From contig JAHLKC010000300.1 of the NCBI GenBank assembly GCA_025449115.1, positions 1 to 17,524 of the forward strand: a DNA stretch of 17,524 bases. Reading direction: 5' to 3'. A model generated the notes under the pieces. That model saw nothing but the letters and a program-made list of their open reading frames with translations. It was not told where the DNA came from and searched no databases. Below are positions 1-9,376 of this stretch, piece after piece (within the stretch, counting starts at the first letter, position 1; every line of letters begins with the position of its first letter). A program made the position numbers and the translations under genes. The stretch is from Chytridium lagenaria. Its lineage: Eukaryota; Chytridiomycota; Chytridiomycetes; Chytridiales; Chytridiaceae.

Positions 1-242
1 CTGTTTGATGTCGTGCCGCCATTGCCGGCTTTAGTGACGAGAGAACTTGAGTTTTGAACCTTGTCGGTTTGATGGTCGTGGCTGGCTGGTATTTGGTGGA
101 TTCAAATAATTTTTTAAATAAAATTCAGGGCTTGGGCGATTTAGGGGCTAGCCACCCATGTGCTGCTGGTTTTTGGATAAAGAATAGACGTTGGCTGTGG
201 TGATTCGTTGGGAGTATCAGCCATCGGGGTTTTTTTTGTTGT
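1..242. other. Left edge, no confident gene
   Basis: No gene can be assigned. The plus strand is open from position 1 to a TGA at 55-57 (18 codons), which could be the 3' end of a gene entering from the left. The minus strand has an ATG at 22 with a purine at -3 and G at +4, which could start a gene leaving the window. Both are too short to judge. The rest is AT-rich and probably upstream sequence of the plus-strand gene that follows. Confidence 0.3.
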
Positions 243-250
243 TATATAAA
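243..250 (+). promoter_or_regulatory. TATA box
   Basis: A perfect TATATAAA sits about 60 bases upstream of the ATG at 310 and is followed by a GAGAGAGA tract. The spacing suits an RNA polymerase II promoter with a start site near 275-280. It supports transcription of the plus-strand repeat gene. Confidence 0.5.
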
Positions 251-309
251 GAGAGAGAGAACGACGGGGGTGTCGTATTTTAGACCCACTTCATACCCTC
301 GAATACCAA

Positions 310-992
310 ATGAGCACCCGAAAACCATCTCTCACCATCATCACCTCCATCACAACCGCCCGTCAATGCCATTCCCCCCTCCCCAACCTCGACGACGACG
401 ACGACATCTCACCTCGTCAAACCACCAAACGCCGTATCGACACTCATGCAACGCTCGTTGATTCTTTGGATGTGCAGCCTTGCAATGCAGCCGCGTTTAA
501 GATGACGGAAGACCCTGAGGAGGATTGGAAGAGGTTGAAGGAGTTGGCGAAGAAGATGATGGCGGTGACTTGAGTTTTCTTGCGTATATCATTGCTGGTC
601 CGATATCTGGCATGAAATCTTATCAGGAACCAGTATATACACCTACACCGTCGGCTACCTTCATCCGCGGATCTGACTCTGGTCCGATATCTGGCATGAA
701 ACCACATCAAGAACCGCTATACGCATCTACACCGTCCGCTGCGCTAACATGCATCCGTGGATCTAACTTTGGTCTGCTTTCCGGCATGAAAACACCTCAA
801 GAACCACTATACACCACAAGAATCACTACCTTCCGCTGCACTTACGTTCATCCGCGGATGTGCCCAGCCCCGCCTTCCATAATGGCAAAGTTGAGGCGAA
901 GGCATATGGGGGAATTATGTTACACCCCTTTTCGTGATAACGTTGACGTCGAAAGCTTGACTGAACTTGAAAACCCCCTCTTCCAAACATGA
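310..992 (+). CDS. Hypothetical protein with three SGMK-QEP-Y repeats
   Basis: I do not recognise this gene. The ATG at 310 opens a frame with a run of five Asp and then a charged stretch around EEDWKRLKELAKK. Near 552-558 the reading must slip back one base to enter a second frame that stays open to the stop at 990-992. That second frame holds three tandem units (597-680, 681-770, 771-860) sharing G-[PL]-[IL]-S-G-M-K-x-x-Q-E-P-[VL]-Y, then usually P-S-A and I-R-G. Unit 3 carries an insertion, and its PSAALTFIRG-like tail is in another frame, which would stop near 883, so the true C-terminus is uncertain. A TATA box lies just upstream. The slip resembles the one-base losses in neighbouring genes, so it may be a sequence error rather than decay. 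No signal peptide or catalytic motif is evident. The protein is probably lineage-restricted. Confidence 0.5.
597..860 (+). repeat. Three tandem 84-90 bp coding repeats
   Basis: Units start at 597, 681 and 771, so the periods are 84 and 90 bases. Units 1 and 2 share an exact start, GGTCCGATATCTGGCATGAAA less its last base, and unit 3 begins GGTCTGCTTTCCGGCATGAAA in the same register. Each unit ends near ATCCGYGGAT. The period is a multiple of three, so the repeats expand in frame as 28 and 30 residues. Confidence 0.85.
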
Positions 993-1182
993 AGACTCAT
1001 CGAATTTGACGACCCCGATGAGGGTAGAAGACTCATGTATATATTTTAGATAAGAGTTCAATGCTGGATCGTTGAACTCGAAACTGTACATCATATTGTT
1101 ATTTTAATTATTAAATAGAGAAAACCAAATTCCTTTATTCTACATATGTACCTCTTTTTTTTCCCCCCATATATGAGAAAGC

Positions 1183-1221
<39 letters not shown>

Positions 1222-1328
1222 AGTGAAATCGAAATCAAAGTACTAATTTTTTTTTTTTTTTTGAGTGAATCGAAATCAAAGTACTAGGACTTTCATAACA
1301 GTAAAAGGCTGACGGACAAACAGTACTT
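993..1328. other. Convergent 3' flanks, AT-rich
   Basis: No coding signal is seen. This lies between the ends of the plus-strand repeat gene and the minus-strand TIR gene. ATTAAA at 1110-1115 (+) and AATAAA at 1139-1134 (-) are possible poly(A) signals for the two genes. The 1190-1286 part is a duplicated poly(T) element described separately. Confidence 0.4.
1187..1286. repeat. Duplicated poly(T)-GAGTGAA element
   Basis: A long T run (about 35 T) is followed by GAGTGAAATCGAAATCAAAG and TACTA. A second T run (about 16) is then followed by nearly the same 24-25 bases, differing by one A in GAGTGAAATC versus GAGTGAATC. On the minus strand this reads as a 24-base block plus poly(A), twice, just after the TIR gene stop codon. 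It could be a slippage duplication, a retroposition footprint or a homopolymer assembly artefact. Confidence 0.7.
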
Positions 1329-4225
1329 TCACATTGTATGTATTTTTTTGGCTGCTCGATGAGAGCGAATAAGTGAAAAATGCGGACGCTTTATGAGGTG
1401 ATTCGAATCCCGAGATATTGAAAATACATTAGGATTTGCAATGATATCATCAACGCAACCATTGTACCAAAAAAACCGCGAAAGGAAAGAGAATACGTAT
1501 AAAAGAACCGAAAAAGCTAAAATCGAAAACCACAACTGAAGCTCGTAACGTCTACAACTGCAACCCATTTGAAAGACCATAACTTCATCCCTGATATGAG
1601 TGTAGTCAGGGACAAAGTAACTGTCATAGATATGTCCGTTTCCATCACGTAACAATTTCGCAAGGTTTAACGTGTCGTAACGTTCCAAGGCTTTGATATA
1701 ATCAGAGAATCGCTCGGTTTGAACACCTTTGTCGGGGTGGTGGTATACGATGGCGTAGTCTTTGGATGAGTAGATCTGTTGGATATAAAGGGTAGCATTA
1801 AAATTGATGGAAACAGAATGGAATGGATAAGGGGGTCCTACCTCCTGCTTTATCTATATGTCGTAAATTATTTCGAGATCAAGTTAATGACATATTTTGG
1901 ATATTATCATAAACAGAAGTTACTACGTACCTTCTCATAATGACACTCCATAACTTCAGTACGCGTGGAATCATATACAGGGAAGAAGTAACTTAAATAA
2001 ATGCGTCCAGCCGTATCAGAGATGACACGAGCGAAACCGTCGCCGATTTCATCAAACTTTCCATGTGCTGAGGCAAAGTCTGGAAATGTGGTGGACTGTG
2101 CGGAACCGTAATGGCAAGAGAAGATGTACTTGTTGAGCAGCAGGCGACGATAGCTGAACCTTGAATAACAATTTAGTGCTTTACCTTACGTTGTAACGTC
2201 TTTAAATGCTTACCTTTTGACCAAGCTTTTGACGAGAAAGGAAAGAAAAAAAAAAAACAATTTTAAATTAACATTCCAAGCGTAAATTAGAGATAAGCAA
2301 AAGTTTGGAGAGACAGAGGATAATACTCACCAAACCTTCAAGGTCGCAATACATGTATCCTGCCAATCTCACCCGCCTCAAGATGGCACATCAAATATCA
2401 CCATTCTTGTCAGCAAGCACACGAGGAGCGTCCTCATCCACACGATCATAAAAGGTTGCGGCATCACCGAACCGTTGAAACTTTTCGTATCGAACCTTTG
2501 CAGTGTTGGGTTCCTGCCAAACAACCGCAAACGCCGGCTTTCTCCCGCTCGTATTCTAAATTATTAGAAGAGTGATTCATCGTGACGAAAACATCTACCT
2601 CATTGTTAAGCTAAAATTAGATATCAAGTTAGTCAGTGAAGCAGCGCAAAAAAGTTTACAAATTCACTCACCACAGCAAAACACTCGATCCTCAACCTCC
2701 TCTCTAACCGAATCATAGTACGGCAAGAAATACGCCAAATAAATCTTCTCCGTCTTCGCATCCAAAAGAATACGCGCACATGCATCCAACTCATCATCAA
2801 ACATCGCATTAGCCTCATGGAAATGCTTCATGGAACGATGAGTTGCGGCCGTATCAGGGTGATGCCATCCAAGAATGTAGCCCTTCTTAGGTTTATCCAT
2901 AACCTCTTCTTCGGTAGATGCCGCCCATTCAGGCTCTTCCGCGGCGATTTTAACCGTTGGAGCAGCCGCGCCAGGTTTCAATGCGTTCCACATGCGGAGC
3001 AAGTCGCCGGCAGTGCTAAATTATATGTTTAATTCTATACTCCAAAACACAAGACTTACGGATCAACAATGTCAGGATCCGCTCGGACACCTTGGTATTT
3101 GAGGATTTCGCTAATCGTATCCTTAATCTTACGTGTCCGTGGACTGTACGCTGATGGAGGGTAAAATTAGATGATGCTCAAAAAACAACTGCTTAGACTC
3201 ACGATGATTGTGGTAGGCATCTGGGAATCCCGCAAAGCTTGAGAACGTGGCCAATACTCGTCGGTCACGAGTACCCATGACAGGGTCAGGAACTGCAACT
3301 GTGAGATACTCTCCCACTAAAACCGGGAAAACACTAATATCCCGCAACTTCTTGTCGCGTATATCCAAAGCAATCTCCCACTACATACAGTCAATATAGC
3401 ACTTGAGCAATCAAAAGGTAGCTTACCTCCAAAAGCATATTATCCGGTGTTTCATGAGCGGTTTTCATCTTCCTCATGGCGGCATCTGAGCATACGGGTA
3501 CAAACACGACGCTGTTCCATAACCCCGTGATAAACGATTCTATCCATTCTTCTCCGCTGGTGAGACAATGAACATCCAGGAACGCATGGATCGCAACGCT
3601 GCTCCGAACGCCAGCGTCAAGAGCGTGAGCCAACGTCTGAGAGAAGGATTTTTCAGTATCCACACGATAGCTGCGTAAAAGGCGTTGGTTAGGACATATT
3701 GTTCTCCATCTTTTGTTCTCACCTTAGGAAAAAAGCATGTTGAGCCCCGTTTTTCTTACACATCCAATCGGTCTTGACACTTGTTTGCCATGACTTTGTA
3801 TTGACCTTTGCCTCACCAGCGGTAAACTTTGCCACGATCGATTTTAGCATAGCAGTTGGTGGAGCTTTCTCTTGAACCTTCTCCTGAACCTTCTCTTGAG
3901 CCTTCTCCTGTGGCTTAGTAGCTCCTTTCTACGGAACAAATCAGCAGGTTTACAATGATAGCTACTTATACCTTGAACTTCACTTGAATTCTGTAACGTT
4001 CTCGTATGATTGTAGCGAGGTCTTCGTCAGGAGATAGATCGAAGTCGCATTTTTCGACAGGATCTGTAAAGGTCATATCCAAATGGTCAAGAGGTGACCA
4101 AGGCGGGTCGCCAGCCGATTGGTAAAATCCTCGTAGGTGCTGTCGATAGGGAAGCGTACTCTCTGCATCCTCTTCTCCCCATTCTCGTCAGTGTAGTCGA
4201 TGATGAGGATGGATTCGGTGGTCAT
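1329..4225 (-). CDS. PB1-TIR protein with four ~70-aa repeats and C-terminal TM
   Basis: This is a multi-exon gene; the ATG at 4225 was chosen because the PB1-like fold starts at once. Exons read from the sequence are 4225-3972, 3928-3723, 3670-3427, 3380-3203, 3150-3060, 3015-2672, about 2555-2331, about 2159-1931 and 1775-1329; the first five introns are 43-52 nt. Residues 1-85 resemble a PB1 domain: a basic KRMQRVRFP strand, then an OPCA-like acidic motif ending LSPDEDL. A Gln-Glu-Lys repeat linker follows. Residues about 149-265 are a TIR domain: FFLSYRVD, FLDVHCL, GLWNSVVFVPVCS, LLEWEIAL (putative catalytic Glu) and FPVLVG. Residues about 369 onward hold four related ~70-residue units, then a hydrophobic helix at 1535-1467. 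Length is roughly 735 residues. A base is missing near 4111-4114, and the frame around unit 2 (2331-2672) is unresolved. It may act in NAD-cleaving signalling or cell death; that is inferred. Confidence 0.8.
1575..2885 (-). repeat. Four copies of an unrecognised ~70-residue domain
   Basis: Units lie at about 2885-2673, 2540-2398, 2131-1931 and 1763-1575. Units 1 and 3 share [YI]-I-x(3)-H then F-x-x-A, F-D, A-R-[IV]-[LI]-x-D, I-Y-L-[AS]-Y-F-x-P-x-Y-D-S-x-R-x-E-V. Unit 4 is more diverged: YHHPD, then GHIYDSYFVPDY and RDEV. Unit 2 keeps only the first two thirds: WQEPN, FGDAATFYD, PRVLADKNGDI; its tail is degenerate or frame-broken. Each unit lies on its own exon. I do not recognise the domain. 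Confidence 0.7.
3260..3739 (-). other. TIR domain segment
   Basis: The domain is split over three exons by introns at 3722-3671 and 3426-3381. Splicing restores FFLSYR at the first junction and LLE-WEIAL at the second, which confirms both introns. The order of motifs is strand A FFLSYRVD, a strand around FLDVHCLTSGEEW, strand C VVFVPVCS, the LLEWEIAL helix with the Glu expected at the NADase site, and strand D VFPVLVG. This matches the TIR_2-like eukaryotic subgroup with its FLD-x-x-CL-x-x-G-x-x-W signature. Confidence 0.85.
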
Positions 4226-5515
4226 GGTGGTGTGAGGGATTTAGGTACGTTTTTTTTTGATTTGAGACGTTTTGACTTTTGCCCCTTGGACATTATTATT
4301 GTCACACACAAAACACCCCGCCGCCCGACCATCCATGATGCGGGTTACGAATACGGATACTTTATTCGAGATGACCATAATTATGATAAAAGTATGGTGA
4401 GGAAGCCATCTGGCTTATACGCTTTTGCTTAATTACTTAAGCGTTTTTGCACCGTTGACATCATTAAATTGGGAATGCATTGAGGATGCCAAATTGGAAA
4501 ATGCTTTAGGCCTCCAGTGGATAGGCAATAAGTAATAATGAAAGAAACAAGAATTTTTAAAGAAAGATGCTGGAACGAGAAAAAAAGGGACTGAAAAGAA
4601 TTTAAAGAGTCATGACCTGATTCAAGAAAGATAACTGCATACAGTGTAGATTAAATCTACAATTTTAGGCAAGCGGCATGCTTAAGGACCTGATCCTGTT
4701 GTTGTCATGGCGGAAACGCAAGCGTCAGCTCCCATTAGACTTTTCGTGAGACGCGATGGGAGGTAGAAAACAACATGAGATCATTAAGTATCCCACTTAT
4801 CTCTGACCGATACTTGGAAGATATAAGTAAAAATAAAAGTTCGAATATTTTTTGATTCGCTCTGTAAAACCAAACACCGTCATTGAGCTTAGAAAATTGA
4901 GCGGGATGGGAATGCTCCAGTTGGGGTTGGTGAGTGTTTTTTTTTATATCTGGCGATGTATCGCTTTCACAGATATTAAGCTTTAGTGTTGTCCTTGAAT
5001 ATTGTTTCCTTTTATATGATTCTTGCCCTTGCTTTGTAGCTCATAGTTTACCGCAAATAAGCCGCTTTTTTTATACTGGTTTGACAAAAGGCGAATTACG
5101 GTGCTAAATATAAGAGCTACATAGCGAAAGAATATATAATTAAAGAAGAAAAAAAAAAAAACTTTGCCACCATTTGCCAAACCACAACTCACGTTTTCCT
5201 TCTAAACGAGTGACTATAAACTTTTTACGCGATATCATACATCTGAATTAGTCCGTACGAGCTGTGGTTATCAAATTTGGGTTTTGCAGCACCCGCGGCT
5301 CACACTCTTCGACTGATTCACACTTTTTTAAAGTTCTAGTTTTAAAGCCAAAGTAAGCTCATGCAATGCTAATGGCGTTTGTTGATTTCAACGAGAAACA
5401 ACTTTAATGCCGGAAGTCTATTTCCTTTTTTTCTGTTACGATAAAAAAGCAAATGATCATAAAACTATAAATTGTTGCGAAAATTGTAGGCTTATTAAAA
5501 TGTTGAGCGAAGCGC
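4226..5515. other. Intergenic, no gene seen
   Basis: This lies upstream of the TIR gene start and downstream of the MSH5 stop, both on the minus strand. I found no frame with recognisable content. It holds T/A tracts (near 4249-4258, 4937-4944 and 5149-5161), a perfect 17-base palindrome at 4645-4661, and a CTCCCAT/ATGGGAG inverted repeat at 4729-4762. The TIR promoter presumably lies at its left end, but I see no clear TATA box near 4230-4300. A short hidden or non-coding gene cannot be excluded. Confidence 0.5.
4645..4661. repeat. Perfect 17-base palindrome
   Basis: TGTAGATT, a single central A, then AATCTACA form a perfect 8+1+8 inverted repeat. It could be a binding site for a dimeric regulator or a chance AT-rich palindrome. 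A second, imperfect inverted repeat follows about 70 bases later. Confidence 0.7.
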
Positions 5516-8500
5516 TTAGAACATGGATTTAAATGGGCTCAGAAACACCATCAATTCTGCCAAATCTCCCTTTTCACAATCAAATTCCATAAACTTCTCC
5601 ATAATTTGTTCAGCAGCTGAGACTGCTCAACTTCATTATCAAGCAGCCGAAAAGTGATGGGTTTGCCGTTCGCAATAAGATCTGTAAGTTCTTTGGCTAA
5701 CGGCAAATTTATTTCTGGGCAAATAAGAGACAAATACCTCTGGTTAAGACTCGATCGGGAATACCGGCAAGTTTCCCGCAGTGAAGGCCTAAAGATTTGA
5801 GTGCTCTTCCAGGTCGAGCTCTGCATAAATGATTAGAAGGGTATTTTACGTAAATATTCGCACTTGTATAAAAACGTGACGGGCTTTGAGAAATCTTTCT
5901 GCGAATCGTCCGTTTCGACAATGTCCATCCGACATTCCAGGAGAACGTGCTAGGGTTAAGGAGATTCAATTGCATTATCTCTATGAAAATTATTTGAATT
6001 GGAATGTTCAGGCTAGACGTATTACCATGAAAATGCGTTGTGGCAATGACAAAAGGTGATTCTTCTGCTCTTTCTGTAAAGTGGTTTATACAGCACAGAA
6101 TAATCCCATTCCATCTTTAGAAATAAGAGTCCAAAACAGCCCTAATGTTTACCTGCAACCGACGTTCCTTTTCCATACTCATCTTTAACGAATGAGCAAA
6201 GATTTTTGCATCGAACATACCAACAAGCACAAGAGATCTTGGTGTTGACGTGTTAAGCGCGTGCGAGATCTGCTGCGTATCTATCATAAAAGCACTTTGC
6301 ATCTACAGAGAAGTGAGAATTAAATGGGTCAACAGCGACCTTCGAAACTGACTCTCCAGTCTGTATGCGCGTCAGTATACAGTCTGTAATGCCAATAGTG
6401 GCTGAGTCCGCCGGCACGAAGCTCCCAATATGCGCCATAAAACGATTAAACCAATCTTTCATGTTACTTGAAGCTGTGAAATCGGATCCAAACCTGTTTG
6501 AGATATACCTACATATGGTAGTTAATACCGTAATAAAAACATTAGGCCTCACGCTCTTCCCAGACGCATTTGGCCCGGTCAACAAAATAATCCTTTTATT
6601 TTCTCCCTCCTCGTTTAATTCACCCCTAGACCCGATCCCAAGCTCCACATTATTAGCCACAAACACGTCGACTGACAGTTCCTGCAATGGATGTCTTCCC
6701 TAATAATGTGAAGAACGCTTCGATTCTGCACCTCAGGTCTCCTATAATCCATCTGGCGAGCTGCTTCAGTCAAGCTGAGAATGCTGAGGAAATTAGAAGG
6801 CGAAAAGTGACGAAAGCGACGAACCAGTCCAACTCTGAGCAGACTTGGACTACTTTAGTGAGAAATCCGGAAAATGTGAGAACGGTATCTTTAAGACGTT
6901 GAACGATTTCCATCTCCTTGTCGACAATCATTGAATGAATGTCGCCTATAGTGCGATCCATCTTTGACATATAAAATGAGGGAGACATGCCAACAGACTC
7001 TACCTCATACATTTCCTCACTCTTGAAAAATACAGAGCTTTCAGTGCAGAATTGATATAATAAGCCCGGGATTTCAAAATCGCTTTCCCTAGAATAGTTA
7101 AGTAGTAGTAAGAACGGTTGTTTGACTTACTCTTCCATATTATCATCGAATGGCAAAGTGATAAGATAGCCTAACTGTGGAAAGTAAATCACGTTTAAAG
7201 TTCTAGCATATTTTGGTGGAACCGTATGGACGACCTCCGCGCGGCAAGTGACTGGACACAGTAAGAGAAATTTCATGCGGAGGTGTACCAGGAGATCATC
7301 CATACCATGATACATTCTTTTCAGCTCATCTAGAGAATTATCAACCCCCTGTCTCACAACAATACGGTCCTCTTTAAGTGATTCGGCAAGTCAATCTGAA
7401 GGCATTAGAATAAAAAAAAAGGCTAAAGGCTCACGATGTTGTTGATAAGCGACCCAACTTCACGCAAACCTTCCGGCGTAAATTCTTGAATAATCTTTAA
7501 ATATATTAGACTATTTCCAAAATCATTTGCTTACTGTTTCGATAAGGACTGGTCCACGAACATCACAAGCTTCAATAAGCGTTTGTATCTTTAACGCGTA
7601 AAACGAAAACTTAAATATGTCAGTCAAACATAAACTCGGAGCATTCAACTACTTTCAACAAGGACTGCCACTCAATCAATGCCGTTCGCGTCTTCATAAA
7701 ATGCAAGATTCTCTAGCATATCCATTTAAAACACATTCTTTCAACCCAACGAACCGGAATGTTCTTGATGTTCCCAAGGCAAACGCGTAGCTCCGTCACC
7801 AAACCTAAGTTTGCCGGATTGATGAAAAATGTAATCATATCCAGCCGATTGTTAATAACTCGCGTGTCCATTGATGGTCGCAGAAACCAATTTTTAAGCA
7901 TGGCGCTACCCATTGGCGTTAAAGTTTTGTTCAAAATACCTGAATAAGTTAACTTCCATAAGCTCTTTTTTTAAGAACACGTACCAAAAAGGGAAAGGCC
8001 TTCCTTTTTCCGTGAACTGAACAGGTTCGGATGAGCCTCGTCCTGAAAAATCTGGAGAGCAGCAAGTGTGGTTTGGTTCACCCTCATATGCATTGCTCTA
8101 GTCGCAAAATCAGGAATAATTGTAATAGTCGCGCTTACAAGCTGTATTGTTCAATTGCCCGAATCATATACTCCTCACTATTTCCTTCAAGCTCCCGAAG
8201 AACCCGTGTCCGCGATATGTATGAGAGTAAAGATCCCGCGCATCCAACCTAGAAGGCATCAAAGTGTGTATTAATCACTGAACTGACCATCTCACAATTT
8301 TCCAACGACACAATACTCTCCACAAGGCATTGCGCAGACAGATTCTTCTGCTCCGCTCTTAAATCGACAGATGACGGCTGCATGGTACTTTTGTTACTTT
8401 CCTTCTCAAAGTCGAGAATCCCAAGCCCAAGAATTCTATTCAAGCTCGGCTTATAAAGAAACTCGGTGGATGGACGCACTTCGACAGTCTTTTTCGTATT

Positions 8501-9167
8501 ATTGGCCGAAGGTAATGCTGACACTACTCAATATTGAACAAGCAGCTCCACAAGTTAATGACTTACCGCATTCTCTGATAGCGCCGAGAAAGCTTTCATC
8601 CACTCTCGGATGACAAAGCACCAGGTTTGGGTTGATCTGAAATATCAACAATCTCGCAAGTTCGAATCTATCGCTTCGGTCTTCGATATCCTCAAGAAGG
8701 TAAAGCGTCCCATCTTCTGGAGAAAAATGCGCCGCGCCTAGCTTTCCTTTCCGAAACGAAACAGCAAGCATTGACTTTTGAAGGGATTGTTATAAATAAA
8801 AAAGAACGAGCCATGCCTTCGCCCCCGTCTCTTCATCATTGTCACCGTCATACGTCGACTGCTCAGCTTCCGTGCCATTGTCTTCATCCATCTTCGCCTT
8901 CTCATCTGATAAATTCCTCAAGGACATTCGGAACTGACGCTGCCGTTACTGGCCTGTCCTGCTGAAATGATGAAACTTGAGAAAACTCATTCTTCCTCTT
9001 GCTCTCGTTTCAATCTCAAACTCTGCGGAGCAGAACGACGACGTCTGAGGCTTGCAGCCGAAAGTCCTGAGACAACTGAAGCTGTCCTCTGGATACGAAG
9101 GCTCGGGTGACGAGTCTCTGTGCTTTACCAACGTCCTCAGGCTGTCGCCGTCCATTAGGAAATCCAT
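5516..9167 (-). CDS. MSH5: MutS homologue MSH5
   Basis: MSH5 pairs with MSH4 as a sliding clamp that stabilises meiotic crossover intermediates; it does not repair mismatches. Visible motifs in order: KGKLGAAHFSPEDGTLY (start of the MSH5 connector region), KTLTPMGSAMLKNWFLRPS (MutS core), the Walker A GPNASGKS at 6576-6553, MAHIGSFVPADSATIG, SAFMIDTQQI, Walker B LVLV-DEYGKGT split by an intron, ATTHFH, and the C-terminal AKELTDLIANGKPI and FMEFD. Many short introns interrupt it, including 38-nt ones at 6220-6183 and 6152-6115. Single missing bases are needed near 5610, 5938, 6089 and 6441. The start is uncertain: ATG 9167 opens a Ser-rich stretch, but an in-frame TAA occurs near 8950, so a start at 8927 (MSLRNLSDEK) is possible. 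The stop is the TAA at 5518-5516. Confidence 0.9.
6153..6182 (-). other. 30-nt microexon carrying MSH5 Walker B
   Basis: The upstream exon ends LVLV plus a split codon base G at 6221. A 38-nt GT-AG intron (6220-6183) follows, then 30 bases encode (D)EYGKGTSVA plus one base, then another 38-nt intron (6152-6115). Splicing gives DEYGKGT, the Walker B and following motif of MutS ATPases, exactly where it is expected. Without the splice the frame runs into unrelated residues. Confidence 0.85.
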
Positions 9168-9376
9168 CTTCGATCAAGCTTTTCTATAGGCACTTTCCCA
9201 CCGGTGCTAATATTATCTTACACCAAACTCATACGGACAAGTCATCGATTTAAACCGTTTGGAGTCTCTGGAGAAAATGATGGCGTTGGAAAACGCGCTT
9301 TTTTCAAGCTGTCCGCCTGCATGCCATCCATGTTCCCGAAATGAGGTTGTCCAAAAACAGGAATGTCATTCAGAGA
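9168..9376. promoter_or_regulatory. Divergent MSH5/APC11 promoter region
   Basis: About 210 bases separate the putative MSH5 ATG (minus) from the putative APC11 ATG (plus), so both promoters must lie here or within the 5' ends. No clear TATA box is visible. If MSH5 starts at 8927 instead, the shared region is about 450 bases. Confidence 0.4.

Noticed and set aside
1398..1412. tRNA T-arm-like ATTCGAATCCCG (and a similar ATTCGAATCC near 17366)
   Set aside because: No matching acceptor, D or anticodon stems around either copy; the first lies in the TIR gene last exon and the second in an intron of the coiled-coil gene.
4094..4432. Plus-strand open frame of 112 codons
   Set aside because: Mostly antisense to the first TIR exon, which has PB1-like content; the remainder has no recognisable motif.
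4983..5192. Minus-strand open frame with a run of seven Phe
   Set aside because: The Phe run comes from a homopolymer tract; no family resemblance and poor start context.
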